A stretch of 55,641 nt of DNA from a virus (IMGVR_UViG_3300010885_060050:1-55641); one strand, 5' to 3'; positions 37,996-44,853 are shown, counted from the first letter of the stretch. The notes: generated by a model not told the origin, from the letters alone. Numbers and translations are program-made.

Positions 37996-38326
37996 GGGGA
38001 TGTTTTTGGTTTCGACATGATTGGAAAAACAGCATCTGCAATCAAAGGTCTGCACGACCTTAAGTGCGCAACAACAAAAGGCATTAATAACCTAGCTCTC
38101 GCTGCTTAAGTGGCGATCATTTATCATTGACTCCTCTATTTGATAAATGACGACAGAGGATATTCTCATAATGAAAATATGATACGAAGTGTGCAAGAGA
38201 TGATACACTCGGGCGCCGTTCCGTATGCGGCTCGTCAGTTGGCGGACAATAAATGCCAAATATGATTGTAGAGTGATGCTGATGCACCAATCGTGGACGC
38301 GGGTTCAACTCCCGCCATCTCCACCA
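37996..38326 (+). ncRNA. ssrA: tmRNA (transfer-messenger RNA)
   Basis: 331 nt. The 5' GGGGATG pairs with 3' CATCTCC-ACCA. The 5' end has the tmRNA signature TTTTGGTTTCGACATGATTGG and the 3' end a T arm GCGGG-TTCAACT-CCCGC. A tag frame opens at the resume codon GCA (38068) and encodes ATTKGINNLALAA then TAA (38107-38109). The LALAA end is the protease-recognition form of bacterial tags. It rescues stalled ribosomes and marks the peptide for degradation; here it would act with host SmpB. It sits inside the tRNA array with normal spacers. Confidence 0.95.
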
Positions 38327-38333
38327 TTTTAAC

Positions 38334-38407
38334 GCGCCATTCGTCTAATGATAAGACATATGTTTTACATGCATATAACATAGGTTTGATTCCTATATGG
38401 TGTACCA
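38334..38407 (+). tRNA. tRNA-Val (UAC)
   Basis: GCGCCAT/ATGGTGT acceptor with G1-U72, ACCA, anticodon stem UAUGU/GCAUA with loop UUUACAU. Confidence 0.92.
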
Positions 38408-38415
38408 TTTTCACT

Positions 38416-38490
38416 GGCCCGTTAGCTCAATGGAAGAGCAAGATGTTTCTACCGTCTAGGTTGGGGATTCGAGTTCCTCACGGGTCACCA
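38416..38490 (+). tRNA. tRNA-Arg (UCU)
   Basis: GGCCCGT/ACGGGTC acceptor with ACCA, anticodon stem AGAUG/CGUCU with loop UUUCUAC, T loop TTCGAGT. Confidence 0.93.
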
Positions 38491-38494
38491 ATAT

Positions 38495-38570
38495 GCACGT
38501 GTACTTTCAATGGCAGATGGGAACATTGTCAATGTTTCGGACGCAGGATCAGTACCTGTCACGTGCGCCA
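38495..38570 (+). tRNA. tRNA-Asp (GUC)
   Basis: GCACGTG/CACGTGC perfect acceptor with G73 CCA, anticodon stem GAACA/UGUUU with loop UUGUCAA, T stem GCAGG/CCTGT with an atypical loop ATCAGTA. Confidence 0.88.
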
Positions 38571-38608
38571 TTTTAGCAATAAATTTTTAAAGTATAAACA
38601 CTCAATCA

Positions 38609-38616
38609 TATAAATA
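38609..38616 (+). promoter_or_regulatory. T4-type late promoter octamer
   Basis: TATAAATA 8 nt before the ATG at 38625, so the transcript would have almost no leader. Confidence 0.75.
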
Positions 38617-38624
38617 ACATTACT

Positions 38625-39515
38625 ATGACAAATGGATATTTTAACAGCAAACCAGATAGTATATTTGAAGCCGCAACCAAAGTGCTTTCAGAAGGCAAAT
38701 ATGTAGTTTCAACTGACAACTTGAAGAAAGTTTTTAAAGCGCTTTCAACGGCTCAAAACGGTTTAGATGTGGCAATAAAAGACTATGATTCAATTGAAGG
38801 CCCTGGTGGTCATGGTTCAGGTCATTATCAAGCTGCAATGGTCGTTGAATATTATCGCAAAAAAGTTAAAGAACATATCAGTGCGATGATTGAAATTCAA
38901 GAAGGTTTAATGGAGAGCGGCGAAATGACAAAGCTATTACAACAGGCTTTCATTGATGAATTAGAGGATAATGTTGAATCATTGCAAAAACAAATTGAAT
39001 CTCGTGATGATAATAATTATGTTCTTAAGACTCAATTACGTGAACGTAAAGCAATACTCGCTAAAGCAAAAGCAGATCTTAAGACTTTAAAAGAATCATA
39101 TTGCGATGATGAAGAATCAAATATTAATGAAGCAAGCGGACAATCTGATCCAGATATTACCGTTTGGACTAAAAAGGGCAAACATAATTATGATAGCTTT
39201 TTAGCCGCAAATGAAGATCGAATCGGAAAGCCAATGATCGACGGTGGCCTTAAAGCAAACTATAAAGATGCTGATCAAGTAAACGGACAGCCTAATGAAG
39301 ATGTAATCTATTGCGGTGCCGGATGCGTTGCATACATGGATGGTGATACAAAAATTTTCATCAAACTTCCATCCAAGTACTTAAACGATGCTGACGGTAC
39401 ACTCCCCTGGTCAAAATGGCGTTCTTATGACAGTGAACGTGTCATTGTTAAAGGCAAAACTTCTGCAGAATTTAGAGCTTATGCAGCCGCGCTGGCTGTT
39501 GCCACAAAAGCATAA
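38625..39515 (+). CDS. Late protein, probably virion-associated
   Basis: 296 aa, inserted in the tRNA array under a late promoter. The N-terminus DSIFEAATKVLSEGKY resembles those of the late proteins at 39537 and 40534. The middle is a long coiled coil (ELEDNVESLQKQIESRDDNN ... AKADLKTLKE). The C-terminal domain has YCGAGCVAYMDGDTKIFIKL. The acidic 'AA..vL.E' start recalls capsid-targeting leaders of T4 internal proteins, so a head protein is possible. No family recognised. Confidence 0.75.
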   Translation: MTNGYFNSKPDSIFEAATKVLSEGKYVVSTDNLKKVFKALSTAQNGLDVAIKDYDSIEGPGGHGSGHYQAAMVVEYYRKKVKEHISAMIEIQEGLMESGEMTKLLQQAFIDELEDNVESLQKQIESRDDNNYVLKTQLRERKAILAKAKADLKTLKESYCDDEESNINEASGQSDPDITVWTKKGKHNYDSFLAANEDRIGKPMIDGGLKANYKDADQVNGQPNEDVIYCGAGCVAYMDGDTKIFIKLPSKYLNDADGTLPWSKWRSYDSERVIVKGKTSAEFRAYAAALAVATKA

Positions 39516-39520
39516 ACTAT

Positions 39521-39528
39521 TATAAATA
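39521..39528 (+). promoter_or_regulatory. T4-type late promoter octamer
   Basis: TATAAATA 8 nt before the ATG at 39537. Confidence 0.75.
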
Positions 39529-39536
39529 ACAATAGT

Positions 39537-39818
39537 ATGAATAACATTAAAACATCAGATGAAACGTATATTGCCGCAAAAGCAATTTTAGAAGGACTAA
39601 CATTAAGCGAAATTAAAATTCCCACTAGAATTGTTGTAAGAAAGGCATACGATATGGTTGTCGATTTTAATGCAGAAGACATGGAACAATTTCTAGGTGT
39701 TTTATCTGCATATTTTATGTATGAAGGCGGTGACGTCTATACAAAATCTGATTTTCAGAATACCGGTGTTCTTCTAAAAAGAGCGTATGAATCCTGGAAA
39801 AACAGATCCAACAAATAA
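39537..39818 (+). CDS. Small late protein
   Basis: 93 aa with the same kind of start as its neighbours (TSDETYIAAKAILEGLTLSE). Mostly helical. Function unknown; late promoter suggests a structural or packaged protein. Confidence 0.7.
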   Translation: MNNIKTSDETYIAAKAILEGLTLSEIKIPTRIVVRKAYDMVVDFNAEDMEQFLGVLSAYFMYEGGDVYTKSDFQNTGVLLKRAYESWKNRSNK

Positions 39819-39847
39819 TCATACAGCTGTCAAATATTTTTGTTTTT

Positions 39848-39922
39848 GCGTGCATAGCTCAATGGAAGAGCGTCTGTCTTCGAAACAGAATGTTGGAGGT
39901 TCGAGTCCTTCTGCGCGCACCA
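39848..39922 (+). tRNA. tRNA-Arg (UCG)
   Basis: GCGTGCA/TGCGCGC acceptor with ACCA, anticodon stem UCUGU/ACAGA with loop CUUCGAA. Confidence 0.93.
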
Positions 39923-39934
39923 AATTTTCTTAAT

Positions 39935-40011
39935 GCCCTCGTAGCCCAATTGGCAGAGGCGCTTGCCTTAGAAGCAAGATGTTGTCAGTTCGACTCTGAC
40001 CGAGGGTACCA
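39935..40011 (+). tRNA. tRNA-Leu (UAG), short variable arm
   Basis: GCCCTCG/CGAGGGT acceptor with ACCA, anticodon stem CUUGC/GCAAG with loop CUUAGAA, variable loop only AUGUU, T arm GTCAG-TTCGACT-CTGAC. Bacterial tRNA-Leu normally has a long variable arm. Confidence 0.88.
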
Positions 40012-40039
40012 TTTTTGTGAGAGGGTGTCTAAACCGCTT

Positions 40040-40100
40040 GGCCCGTCGGTTGAACTCACAACGCAATGATTCCAAATCATTTGTTGTTAACGGGCCGCCA
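40040..40100 (+). tRNA. 61-nt tRNA-like RNA with CCA anticodon-type loop, no T arm
   Basis: A perfect 7-bp acceptor GGCCCGT/ACGGGCC with G73 CCA. Stem AAUGA/UCAUU has loop UUCCAAA, which is either a Trp-type anticodon loop or a T-type loop. Only 8 nt separate this stem from the acceptor 3' strand, so one arm is missing. ACAAC/GUUGU can extend the stem into a rod. A normal tRNA-Trp is at 40291. Confidence 0.5.
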
Positions 40101-40109
40101 ATTTTCTAT

Positions 40110-40198
40110 GGAAGCTAGCGTCAAGGTGACAAACCAGATTTGAACTCTGGGCTATGCGTTTGTAGCGGGTAGGGGTTCGATTCCTCTAGCTTCCTCCA
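40110..40198 (+). tRNA. tRNA-Ser (UGA)
   Basis: GGAAGCT/AGCTTCC perfect acceptor with U73 CCA, anticodon stem CCAGA/UCUGG with loop UUUGAAC, long variable arm GCUA/UAGC, T loop TTCGATT. Confidence 0.94.
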
Positions 40199-40206
40199 TT
40201 TTCAAT

Positions 40207-40281
40207 CCACACTTAGCTTATGCGGTAAAGCGTTCGCCTGAAGAGCGAAACAAGACGATTCGGACACGTCAGTGTGGACCA
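40207..40281 (+). tRNA. tRNA-Phe (GAA)
   Basis: CCACACT/AGTGTGG perfect acceptor with ACCA, anticodon stem UUCGC/GCGAA with loop CUGAAGA. The T stem GACG/CGTC has an A-A mismatch next to the loop. Confidence 0.9.
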
Positions 40282-40290
40282 TTTTCTAAA

Positions 40291-40364
40291 ACACCTCTGA
40301 TGTAAAGGCAGCATAATGGTCTCCAAAACCATTCGTGAGATTTCGAAATTCTCGGGGTGTGCCA
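40291..40364 (+). tRNA. tRNA-Trp (CCA)
   Basis: ACACCTC/GGGGTGT acceptor with G73 CCA, D stem AUGU/GCAU, anticodon stem AUGGU/ACCAU with loop CUCCAAA, T arm GAGAT/ATTCTC-like. Confidence 0.92.
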
Positions 40365-40391
40365 TTTTATGAAAAAAAGTGAAAAAAGTTG

Positions 40392-40420
40392 TTTACAACT
40401 GCCGTTTTTTATGGTAGAAT
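40392..40420 (+). promoter_or_regulatory. Sigma70-like promoter inside the tRNA array
   Basis: TTTACA 40392-40397, a 17-nt spacer, TAGAAT 40415-40420, 15 nt before the tRNA at 40435. Confidence 0.8.
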
Positions 40421-40434
40421 ATTCATACAACAAC

Positions 40435-40511
40435 ACCCTTGTAGCTCAGCTGGTTAGAGCATTCGACTCATAATCGACAGGTCCTTGGTTCAAGTCCAAG
40501 CGGGGGTACCA
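40435..40511 (+). tRNA. tRNA-Met or Ile2 (CAU)
   Basis: ACCCTTG/CGGGGGT acceptor with ACCA, D arm TAGCTCAGCTGGTTAGAGC, anticodon loop CUCAUAA, T arm CTTGG-TTCAAGT-CCAAG. Fourth CAU tRNA of the window, with its own promoter. Confidence 0.92.
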
Positions 40512-40517
40512 ATTTTT

Positions 40518-40525
40518 TATAAATA
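40518..40525 (+). promoter_or_regulatory. T4-type late promoter octamer
   Basis: TATAAATA 8 nt before the ATG at 40534. Confidence 0.75.
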
Positions 40526-40533
40526 ACAATACT

Positions 40534-40803
40534 ATGAACAAACATTTTTCAAACTCAAACAATGATCCGCTTGTTGCTGCTGCAACAGAAGTTCTCAATG
40601 AAAATATTACTGCGACAGATAATACATTTGTTATACTCAAGGATAATACTTTGGCGTTTATTGATAAATCAATAAATCAAACCCAAACTATAGTTTGGGT
40701 TCCACGTGGATGGGGCAGTAAAGAAGTCAAAACCGAAACTTTAAATAAATCAATTAAAGCTGTAGTCGGTAAAGTTTCAAGCGTATACGGCCCTGGAAAA
40801 TAA
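40534..40803 (+). CDS. Small late protein
   Basis: 89 aa. N-terminus SNNDPLVAAATEVLNENITA shares the 'AA..vL.E' pattern with the late proteins at 38625 and 39537. The C-terminus is basic (KEVKTETLNKSIKAVVGK). Function unknown. Confidence 0.7.
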   Translation: MNKHFSNSNNDPLVAAATEVLNENITATDNTFVILKDNTLAFIDKSINQTQTIVWVPRGWGSKEVKTETLNKSIKAVVGKVSSVYGPGK

Positions 40804-40814
40804 AATATATTTAA

Positions 40815-40905
40815 GGAACGTGACTGGACGGACGAAGACTACACTTGGAAAGTGTAGAACACTCCTATAAGAGTGTCGCAGGTTCGAATCCTGCACGTTC
40901 CGCCA
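40815..40905 (+). tRNA. tRNA-Ser (GGA)
   Basis: GGAACGT/ACGTTCC perfect acceptor with G73 CCA, anticodon stem UACAC/GUGUA with loop UUGGAAA, long variable arm ACACUC/GAGUGU, T arm GCAGG-TTCGAAT-CCTGC. Confidence 0.95.
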
Positions 40906-40907
40906 AT

Positions 40908-40984
40908 GCACCGGTGGGCTAATTGGTAAAGCCTCCAGATTTAAGCTCTGGCGATTGTGCGTTCGAGTCGCACTCGGTGTACCA
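40908..40984 (+). tRNA. tRNA-Leu (UAA), short variable arm
   Basis: GCACCGG/TCGGTGT acceptor with ACCA, D stem GGCU/AGCC, anticodon stem CCAGA/UCUGG with loop UUUAAGC, variable loop CGAUU only, T arm GTGCG-TTCGAGT-CGCAC. Confidence 0.9.
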
Positions 40985-40990
40985 TTTTAT

Positions 40991-41078
40991 GGATGATGAA
41001 TCAGCGAAGCGCTGAAACTGATTGCTAATCAGTATGAGCTGGAAACAGCTTTGGGGGCAGGACCTACTTCATCCGCCA
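40991..41078 (+). tRNA. tRNA-Ser (GCU)
   Basis: GGATGA/TTCATCC acceptor with G73 CCA, anticodon stem ACUGA/UCAGU with loop UUGCUAA, long variable arm AGCUG/CAGCU. The T arm is degenerate (GGGGGCAGGACCTAC). It ends the array. Confidence 0.85.
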
Positions 41079-41127
41079 TTCTTTTTCAATCAATTGTCAA
41101 CTTCCAATGTGTGAAGATTAGGCTTTT

Positions 41128-41176
41128 CCTATATCCGGTATATGCCCAGAGACTTTTTTCATTTTATTGAAAAAAG
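41128..41176 (+). promoter_or_regulatory. Conserved pre-promoter element, copy 3
   Basis: CCTATATCCGGTATATGCCC, then the CTTTTTTCA ... TGAAAAAAG inverted repeat, aligned with the blocks at 19744, 23022 and 45910. Confidence 0.6.
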
Positions 41177-41179
41177 TTG

Positions 41180-41208
41180 TTTACAAACCCTGCTTTTTAT
41201 GGTAGAAT
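41180..41208 (+). promoter_or_regulatory. Sigma70-like promoter
   Basis: TTTACA 41180-41185, a 17-nt spacer, TAGAAT 41203-41208, then TATGTAAGGAAACACCACAT to the ATG at 41233. Confidence 0.85.
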
Positions 41209-41232
41209 AACTATGTAAGGAAACACCACATT

Positions 41233-41553
41233 ATGACAAATCAAATCACCTACACCGCCAAAGTATCTCGTCGTTATCGTACCGGAGACCAATTTGGTCG
41301 GATTTGGGAAGGGTCCAAAGTTCATCGTGATACAGAGGTTGTTGCATCCGATGGTTCTGAAGTTCCGAGCTATTTGTACACCAGTTTGGAACTGGTATCG
41401 GCCGCAAAACTTTTGTGTGCGTGCTTAAACGCCGGCATGACTTTTGCTCAAGCTAATACAGTTGATTTTGACTGGGCTGCTCGTTGTAAGGAAACGGTTG
41501 AAGAAATTTTGACCAGAAAATCGGTGGTTGCGGTTCGTGAGTCCGGAAACTGA
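41233..41553 (+). CDS. Hypothetical early protein
   Basis: 106 aa. AAGGA 14 nt before the ATG. N-terminal beta segment (TYTAKVSRRYRTGDQFGRIW), C-terminal helix (TFAQANTVDFDWAARCKETV). No family recognised. Confidence 0.72.
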   Translation: MTNQITYTAKVSRRYRTGDQFGRIWEGSKVHRDTEVVASDGSEVPSYLYTSLELVSAAKLLCACLNAGMTFAQANTVDFDWAARCKETVEEILTRKSVVAVRESGN

Positions 41554-41583
41554 ATATTGTTTGCACGAGTTTGAAAAATGTTG

Positions 41584-41612
41584 TTTACATTGTTCAAAAA
41601 ATATATTAGAAT
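41584..41612 (+). promoter_or_regulatory. Sigma70-like promoter
   Basis: TTTACA 41584-41589, a 17-nt spacer, TAGAAT 41607-41612. The -10 and leader (41598-41634) are repeated exactly at 42122-42158. Confidence 0.82.
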
Positions 41613-41634
41613 AGTCCTGTAAGGAAACACCACA
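41598..41634 (+). repeat. 37-bp direct repeat, copy 1 (promoter -10 plus leader)
   Basis: Runs from AAAATATATTAGAATAGTCC through GTAAGGAAACACCACA; identical to 42122-42158. Confidence 0.9.
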
Positions 41635-41636
41635 CC

Positions 41637-41924
41637 ATGAAAAAACCAACACTCGCTACACTCAAATCGTTCATCAATAAAAACCAATCCTCTCTCTGCG
41701 TCAAAGTACAAAGCGTATTTGACGGCATGATTGATGGCGTACAACAATATGTCAATTCACAATTTGTTCCAGCCACGAAGAGTGATGGCTACAAAAACAC
41801 TCTTGGAATTAATGGAGTGTGGGTTGTCGGTGGAGACTACATCCGCCCATTCAATGAAAACGGATTTACTGGATATTCCGTAAGCAATTGCTGCGGAAGC
41901 TTTGTTGTTGCAATTCCTACTTAA
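41637..41924 (+). CDS. Conserved hypothetical phage protein
   Basis: 95 aa. The C-terminal half LGINGVWVVGGDYIRPFNEN then YSVSNCCGSFVVAI is a pattern of small proteins in large phages. Function unknown. Confidence 0.78.
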   Translation: MKKPTLATLKSFINKNQSSLCVKVQSVFDGMIDGVQQYVNSQFVPATKSDGYKNTLGINGVWVVGGDYIRPFNENGFTGYSVSNCCGSFVVAIPT

Positions 41925-41949
41925 TCAAACACTAATACACAATAACATT

Positions 41950-42111
41950 ATGACAAATGAACAAATCAAACAACGGATCATCGCGATCATCGACAACTAT
42001 ACCACTGAAATGGAAGGCTATAGTTACTATAGTTCTAATCCTGGTGTGAGTAAAAATGACTATGAAGATATTGCCAACGATATTCTCAAGGAATTTGAGG
42101 TTATAGGCTAA
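41950..42111 (+). CDS. Small hypothetical protein
   Basis: 53 aa, acidic (IDNYTTEMEGYSYYSSNPGV), starting at ATG 41950, 25 nt after the previous stop. No family recognised. Confidence 0.6.
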   Translation: MTNEQIKQRIIAIIDNYTTEMEGYSYYSSNPGVSKNDYEDIANDILKEFEVIG

Positions 42112-42121
42112 AACTTAAAAC

Positions 42122-42158
42122 AAAATATATTAGAATAGTCCTGTAAGGAAACACCACA
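42122..42158 (+). repeat. 37-bp direct repeat, copy 2 (promoter -10 plus leader)
   Basis: Exact copy of 41598-41634, but the -35 region upstream is not TTTACA, so this copy may supply a leader and weak -10 only. Confidence 0.9.
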
Positions 42159-42160
42159 AT

Positions 42161-42394
42161 ATGAACATTCTCTCTATAAAAGAAATCGAAAATCGCATCT
42201 TTTTTCCGTATGGTTCAAGCGGCCGTTATATTCAAACATTATTCGATCCTATTCAAACACACGCTCTCTATGGAATCACGACTGATGAGTTGCCAAAATT
42301 TAAAGAGAAACTAAAAAAGCTCGGAGCAAGCAAGTTCCGCACTTGCGGCCGCAAAGGCTTCAAGATTCTCTGCTTTAACATAAACAAAATTTAA
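42161..42394 (+). CDS. Small hypothetical protein
   Basis: 77 aa, basic C-terminus (KLKKLGASKFRTCGRKGFKI). The leader is the duplicated promoter/leader block. No family recognised. Confidence 0.65.
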   Translation: MNILSIKEIENRIFFPYGSSGRYIQTLFDPIQTHALYGITTDELPKFKEKLKKLGASKFRTCGRKGFKILCFNINKI

Positions 42395-42400
42395 TACACC

Positions 42401-42595
42401 GTGAAACCTGAAAATAAGATGGTAACTGCTGACATGTTTTACCGACTGCGATTCGATCGTGGATTTATAGTAAATCCGAATGCAGAATTCTCAAGCCCAA
42501 GGCTAAAAGAAATTGCGGCGGAACAAACCGAGCTTTTTGATCGTTTGGGTTCTCTTGATAAAGAAATTGCAGAACTGAAAGAAATTGAACTTTAA
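42401..42595 (+). CDS. Small hypothetical protein (GTG start)
   Basis: 64 aa from GTG 42401, or 58 aa from ATG 42419. Ends in a coiled coil (AAEQTELFDRLGSLDKEIAE). No family recognised. Confidence 0.6.
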   Translation: MKPENKMVTADMFYRLRFDRGFIVNPNAEFSSPRLKEIAAEQTELFDRLGSLDKEIAELKEIEL

Positions 42596-42601
42596 TATAT
42601 T

Positions 42602-43720
42602 ATGCATAAATCTTACAAAGATCTCAACACTGAAGAATTTAACATCAAGCCTGTTCGTATTGGAAGTGTTGATGAAGATTTTTTTCTGATTACTCCAACC
42701 GACATGGGTACGCATTGGGATGACACCAACGCTCGCTATCGCAGTGCGCTTGTGCGTGCCGAGGATGGCGCCGTTGTTTCTCAAGGCTTTGGTAAGTTTG
42801 TAAATTTTGGTGAAAAGCCAGACTTTCAACCATGGGATACGTCATGGCCAGTGCAAGCGCGTCACAAGATGGACGGCAGTTTGCTTATTGTTTCAAAATA
42901 CAAAGGACAAACAATTGTGCGAACTCGTGGAACTGTTGACGCGCGTGCATTACAAAACGGTCATGAGATTGACTTTCTCATTGGAAAGTATCCAAAGGCA
43001 TTTGATTGCTGGGCACTTGACAAAAACTATTCAATGTTGTACGAATGGACAACTCCAACAAATATTATTGTGCTGCGTGAACACACCGAGCCAACACTGA
43101 CTTTGATTGGAATGGTCTATAATCCAACTTGTGAATATGAATCACAAACTACGCTTGACACGATTGCGCAATACATTGATGTAGGTCGTCCGCAAAAGTA
43201 TGAATATTCTTGTGTTGAAGAATGCATTGCTGATGTGTCCGCATGGGTTGGCAAAGAAGGTGTTGTACTATATTCACCTGATGGTCAAACACTCAAAAAG
43301 ATCAAAGCTGAAGCATATCTTATGTTACATCGTGTTGCAACTGGAGTGAAGGGCGTTAAAAATGTTCTTGACTTGTGGCTTGCTGCGCCTGAAAAGTTTG
43401 ACACCATTGAAGCCTTTTACGCTTATGTTGAGTCTACTCTTGACTATGAAATTGCCGAAAAGATCAGCGACGAAATGCATGCAGTGATTGCCGCATGGCA
43501 TGAGTTTGATGCAAATATTCAAGAGTTGCGCCGATTTGTCTCTGCATATAAATCAACTCACGATTCCTCTGCAACCGACTATCGTAAATCCTTTGCACTG
43601 CTTGTGCAAGCGAATTATACTGATTGGCGCAGCGGGCTGGCTTTTACACTCTTCATTGGCAAAGAGGTTGAAGAACGTCAACTTAAAAATGCCATGTTAA
43701 CTCTACTTGAAAAACTATGA
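42602..43720 (+). CDS. rnlA: RNA ligase, T4 Rnl1-like
   Basis: 372 aa (T4 Rnl1: 374). Motif I is ARHKMDGSLL with K89 as the predicted adenylated lysine, a motif IIIa-like segment is SMLYEWTTP, motif IV KEGVVLY and motif V LKKIKAEAYL. The C-terminal helical half is as in Rnl1, where it recognises tRNA. It repairs tRNA cut in the anticodon loop by host nucleases. A kinase gene lies two genes downstream. It is the second RNA ligase of the window. Confidence 0.9.
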   Translation: MHKSYKDLNTEEFNIKPVRIGSVDEDFFLITPTDMGTHWDDTNARYRSALVRAEDGAVVSQGFGKFVNFGEKPDFQPWDTSWPVQARHKMDGSLLIVSKYKGQTIVRTRGTVDARALQNGHEIDFLIGKYPKAFDCWALDKNYSMLYEWTTPTNIIVLREHTEPTLTLIGMVYNPTCEYESQTTLDTIAQYIDVGRPQKYEYSCVEECIADVSAWVGKEGVVLYSPDGQTLKKIKAEAYLMLHRVATGVKGVKNVLDLWLAAPEKFDTIEAFYAYVESTLDYEIAEKISDEMHAVIAAWHEFDANIQELRRFVSAYKSTHDSSATDYRKSFALLVQANYTDWRSGLAFTLFIGKEVEERQLKNAMLTLLEKL

Positions 43721-44373
43721 TTCGCATTAAGAAAAATCGTAAAGACTATCACAACATCAAGTTTTGTAGTGATCTGCACTATGGCCATGACAAAGATTTC
43801 CTATATGGCAAACGTGGATTCTCAAATTCAGCTGATCATTCGGTTTGGATTGAAGAACAATTGGATTCATGTCATCATAATGACTTGCTTATAATTCTCG
43901 GTGATGTAGGATTGAGCGTTGGACCTGATGCTATTGGCCGATTAATTCGCAATATAAAGTGCGAAACACTTATGGTCTGGGGCAATCACAACAGTGGAGT
44001 GAAGCAACTCTATGATGCCGCATTGCCTGATGACTACAAGGCTTGTGAAATTTATCCGCTGCACATCACACACAATGTGACTATGCTTGGTGACGTTGCA
44101 ATGCTAAAGGTTGATCACAAACTTTACTACTTGACTCATATGTGTCCACTTGTATGGCCTGAGCTGAGCCGTGGAGCTGTAACACTCTGTGGGCACAGTC
44201 ATGGTTCGCTCGCGGGTATTAATGCACACAAGAGTCCAGCTGATGTCTATGGTCAAATCTTGGATTGTGGTGTAGAAAATGCAATTGACTACAACAAGAG
44301 CGCATTTTTTACAATTGAAGAGGTAGACTCTATTTTGTCCGTTAGAAAAAAGTCCGCACTTGATCATCATTAA
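43717..44373 (+). CDS. Calcineurin-like metallophosphoesterase 3
   Basis: 218 aa, overlapping the ligase stop by 4 nt. SDLHYGHDKDF, ILGDVGLS, VWGNHNSG, LTHMCP and CGHSHGS are the metal ligands in order. It is placed between an RNA ligase and a kinase, so a 2',3'-cyclic phosphate or 2'-phosphate substrate is possible but unproven. Confidence 0.88.
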   Translation: MIRIKKNRKDYHNIKFCSDLHYGHDKDFLYGKRGFSNSADHSVWIEEQLDSCHHNDLLIILGDVGLSVGPDAIGRLIRNIKCETLMVWGNHNSGVKQLYDAALPDDYKACEIYPLHITHNVTMLGDVAMLKVDHKLYYLTHMCPLVWPELSRGAVTLCGHSHGSLAGINAHKSPADVYGQILDCGVENAIDYNKSAFFTIEEVDSILSVRKKSALDHH

Positions 44374-44388
44374 TGCTGCACTTTTTTG

Positions 44389-44417
44389 TTTACATTTGTA
44401 CGAAAATGTGGTAGAAT
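44389..44417 (+). promoter_or_regulatory. Sigma70-like promoter
   Basis: TTTACA 44389-44394, a 17-nt spacer, TAGAAT 44412-44417, then TTTGTAAGGAAAC leader to the ATG at 44440. Confidence 0.85.
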
Positions 44418-44439
44418 AACTTTGTAAGGAAACTATATT

Positions 44440-44853
44440 ATGGAAAAAAATGTAATTATACTACGCGGAGTTAGTGGCAGTGGCAAAACCACCTTTGCAT
44501 CAATGCTTGCACGTCATAACAGTGGTGCAGTGGTTGTAACTGCTGATGACTATTTTACTAAAAGTAATGGTCATTATGAGTTTGAAGCAAGCATGCTAGG
44601 TGCGGCTCACTTTCAATGCTATAATCGCTTTAATGACGCACTATATAATCCAAGTGTGAATACAATCATTGTTGCAAATACCAATACATCTCCACGTGAC
44701 TTTAAGAATTATGTGGATGCTGCAGAGTCTTATGGAGCAACTGTAACCTATGTGGTTCTTGAAAATCGACATGGCAACACCGATGTGCACGGATGTCCTG
44801 ATGCTGTTAAAGAACGTCAATGTAACAATCTCAAAAACTCTTTATGTCTATAA
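44440..44853 (+). CDS. P-loop polynucleotide/RNA kinase
   Basis: 137 aa. Walker A RGVSGSGKTT at residues 9-18. VVTADDYFTK is the substrate Asp region, and IIVANTNTSPRDFKNY and VHGCPDAVKERQ follow as in the N4BP2/Pnk kinase group. It has no phosphatase domain, unlike T4 Pnkp. It would phosphorylate RNA or DNA 5' ends, supplying the ligases. It overlaps the next ORF by 10 nt. Confidence 0.85.
   Translation: MEKNVIILRGVSGSGKTTFASMLARHNSGAVVVTADDYFTKSNGHYEFEASMLGAAHFQCYNRFNDALYNPSVNTIIVANTNTSPRDFKNYVDAAESYGATVTYVVLENRHGNTDVHGCPDAVKERQCNNLKNSLCL

Noticed and set aside
38293-38613. 106-aa ORF
   Set aside because: It crosses the tmRNA 3' end and three tRNA genes; chance frame.
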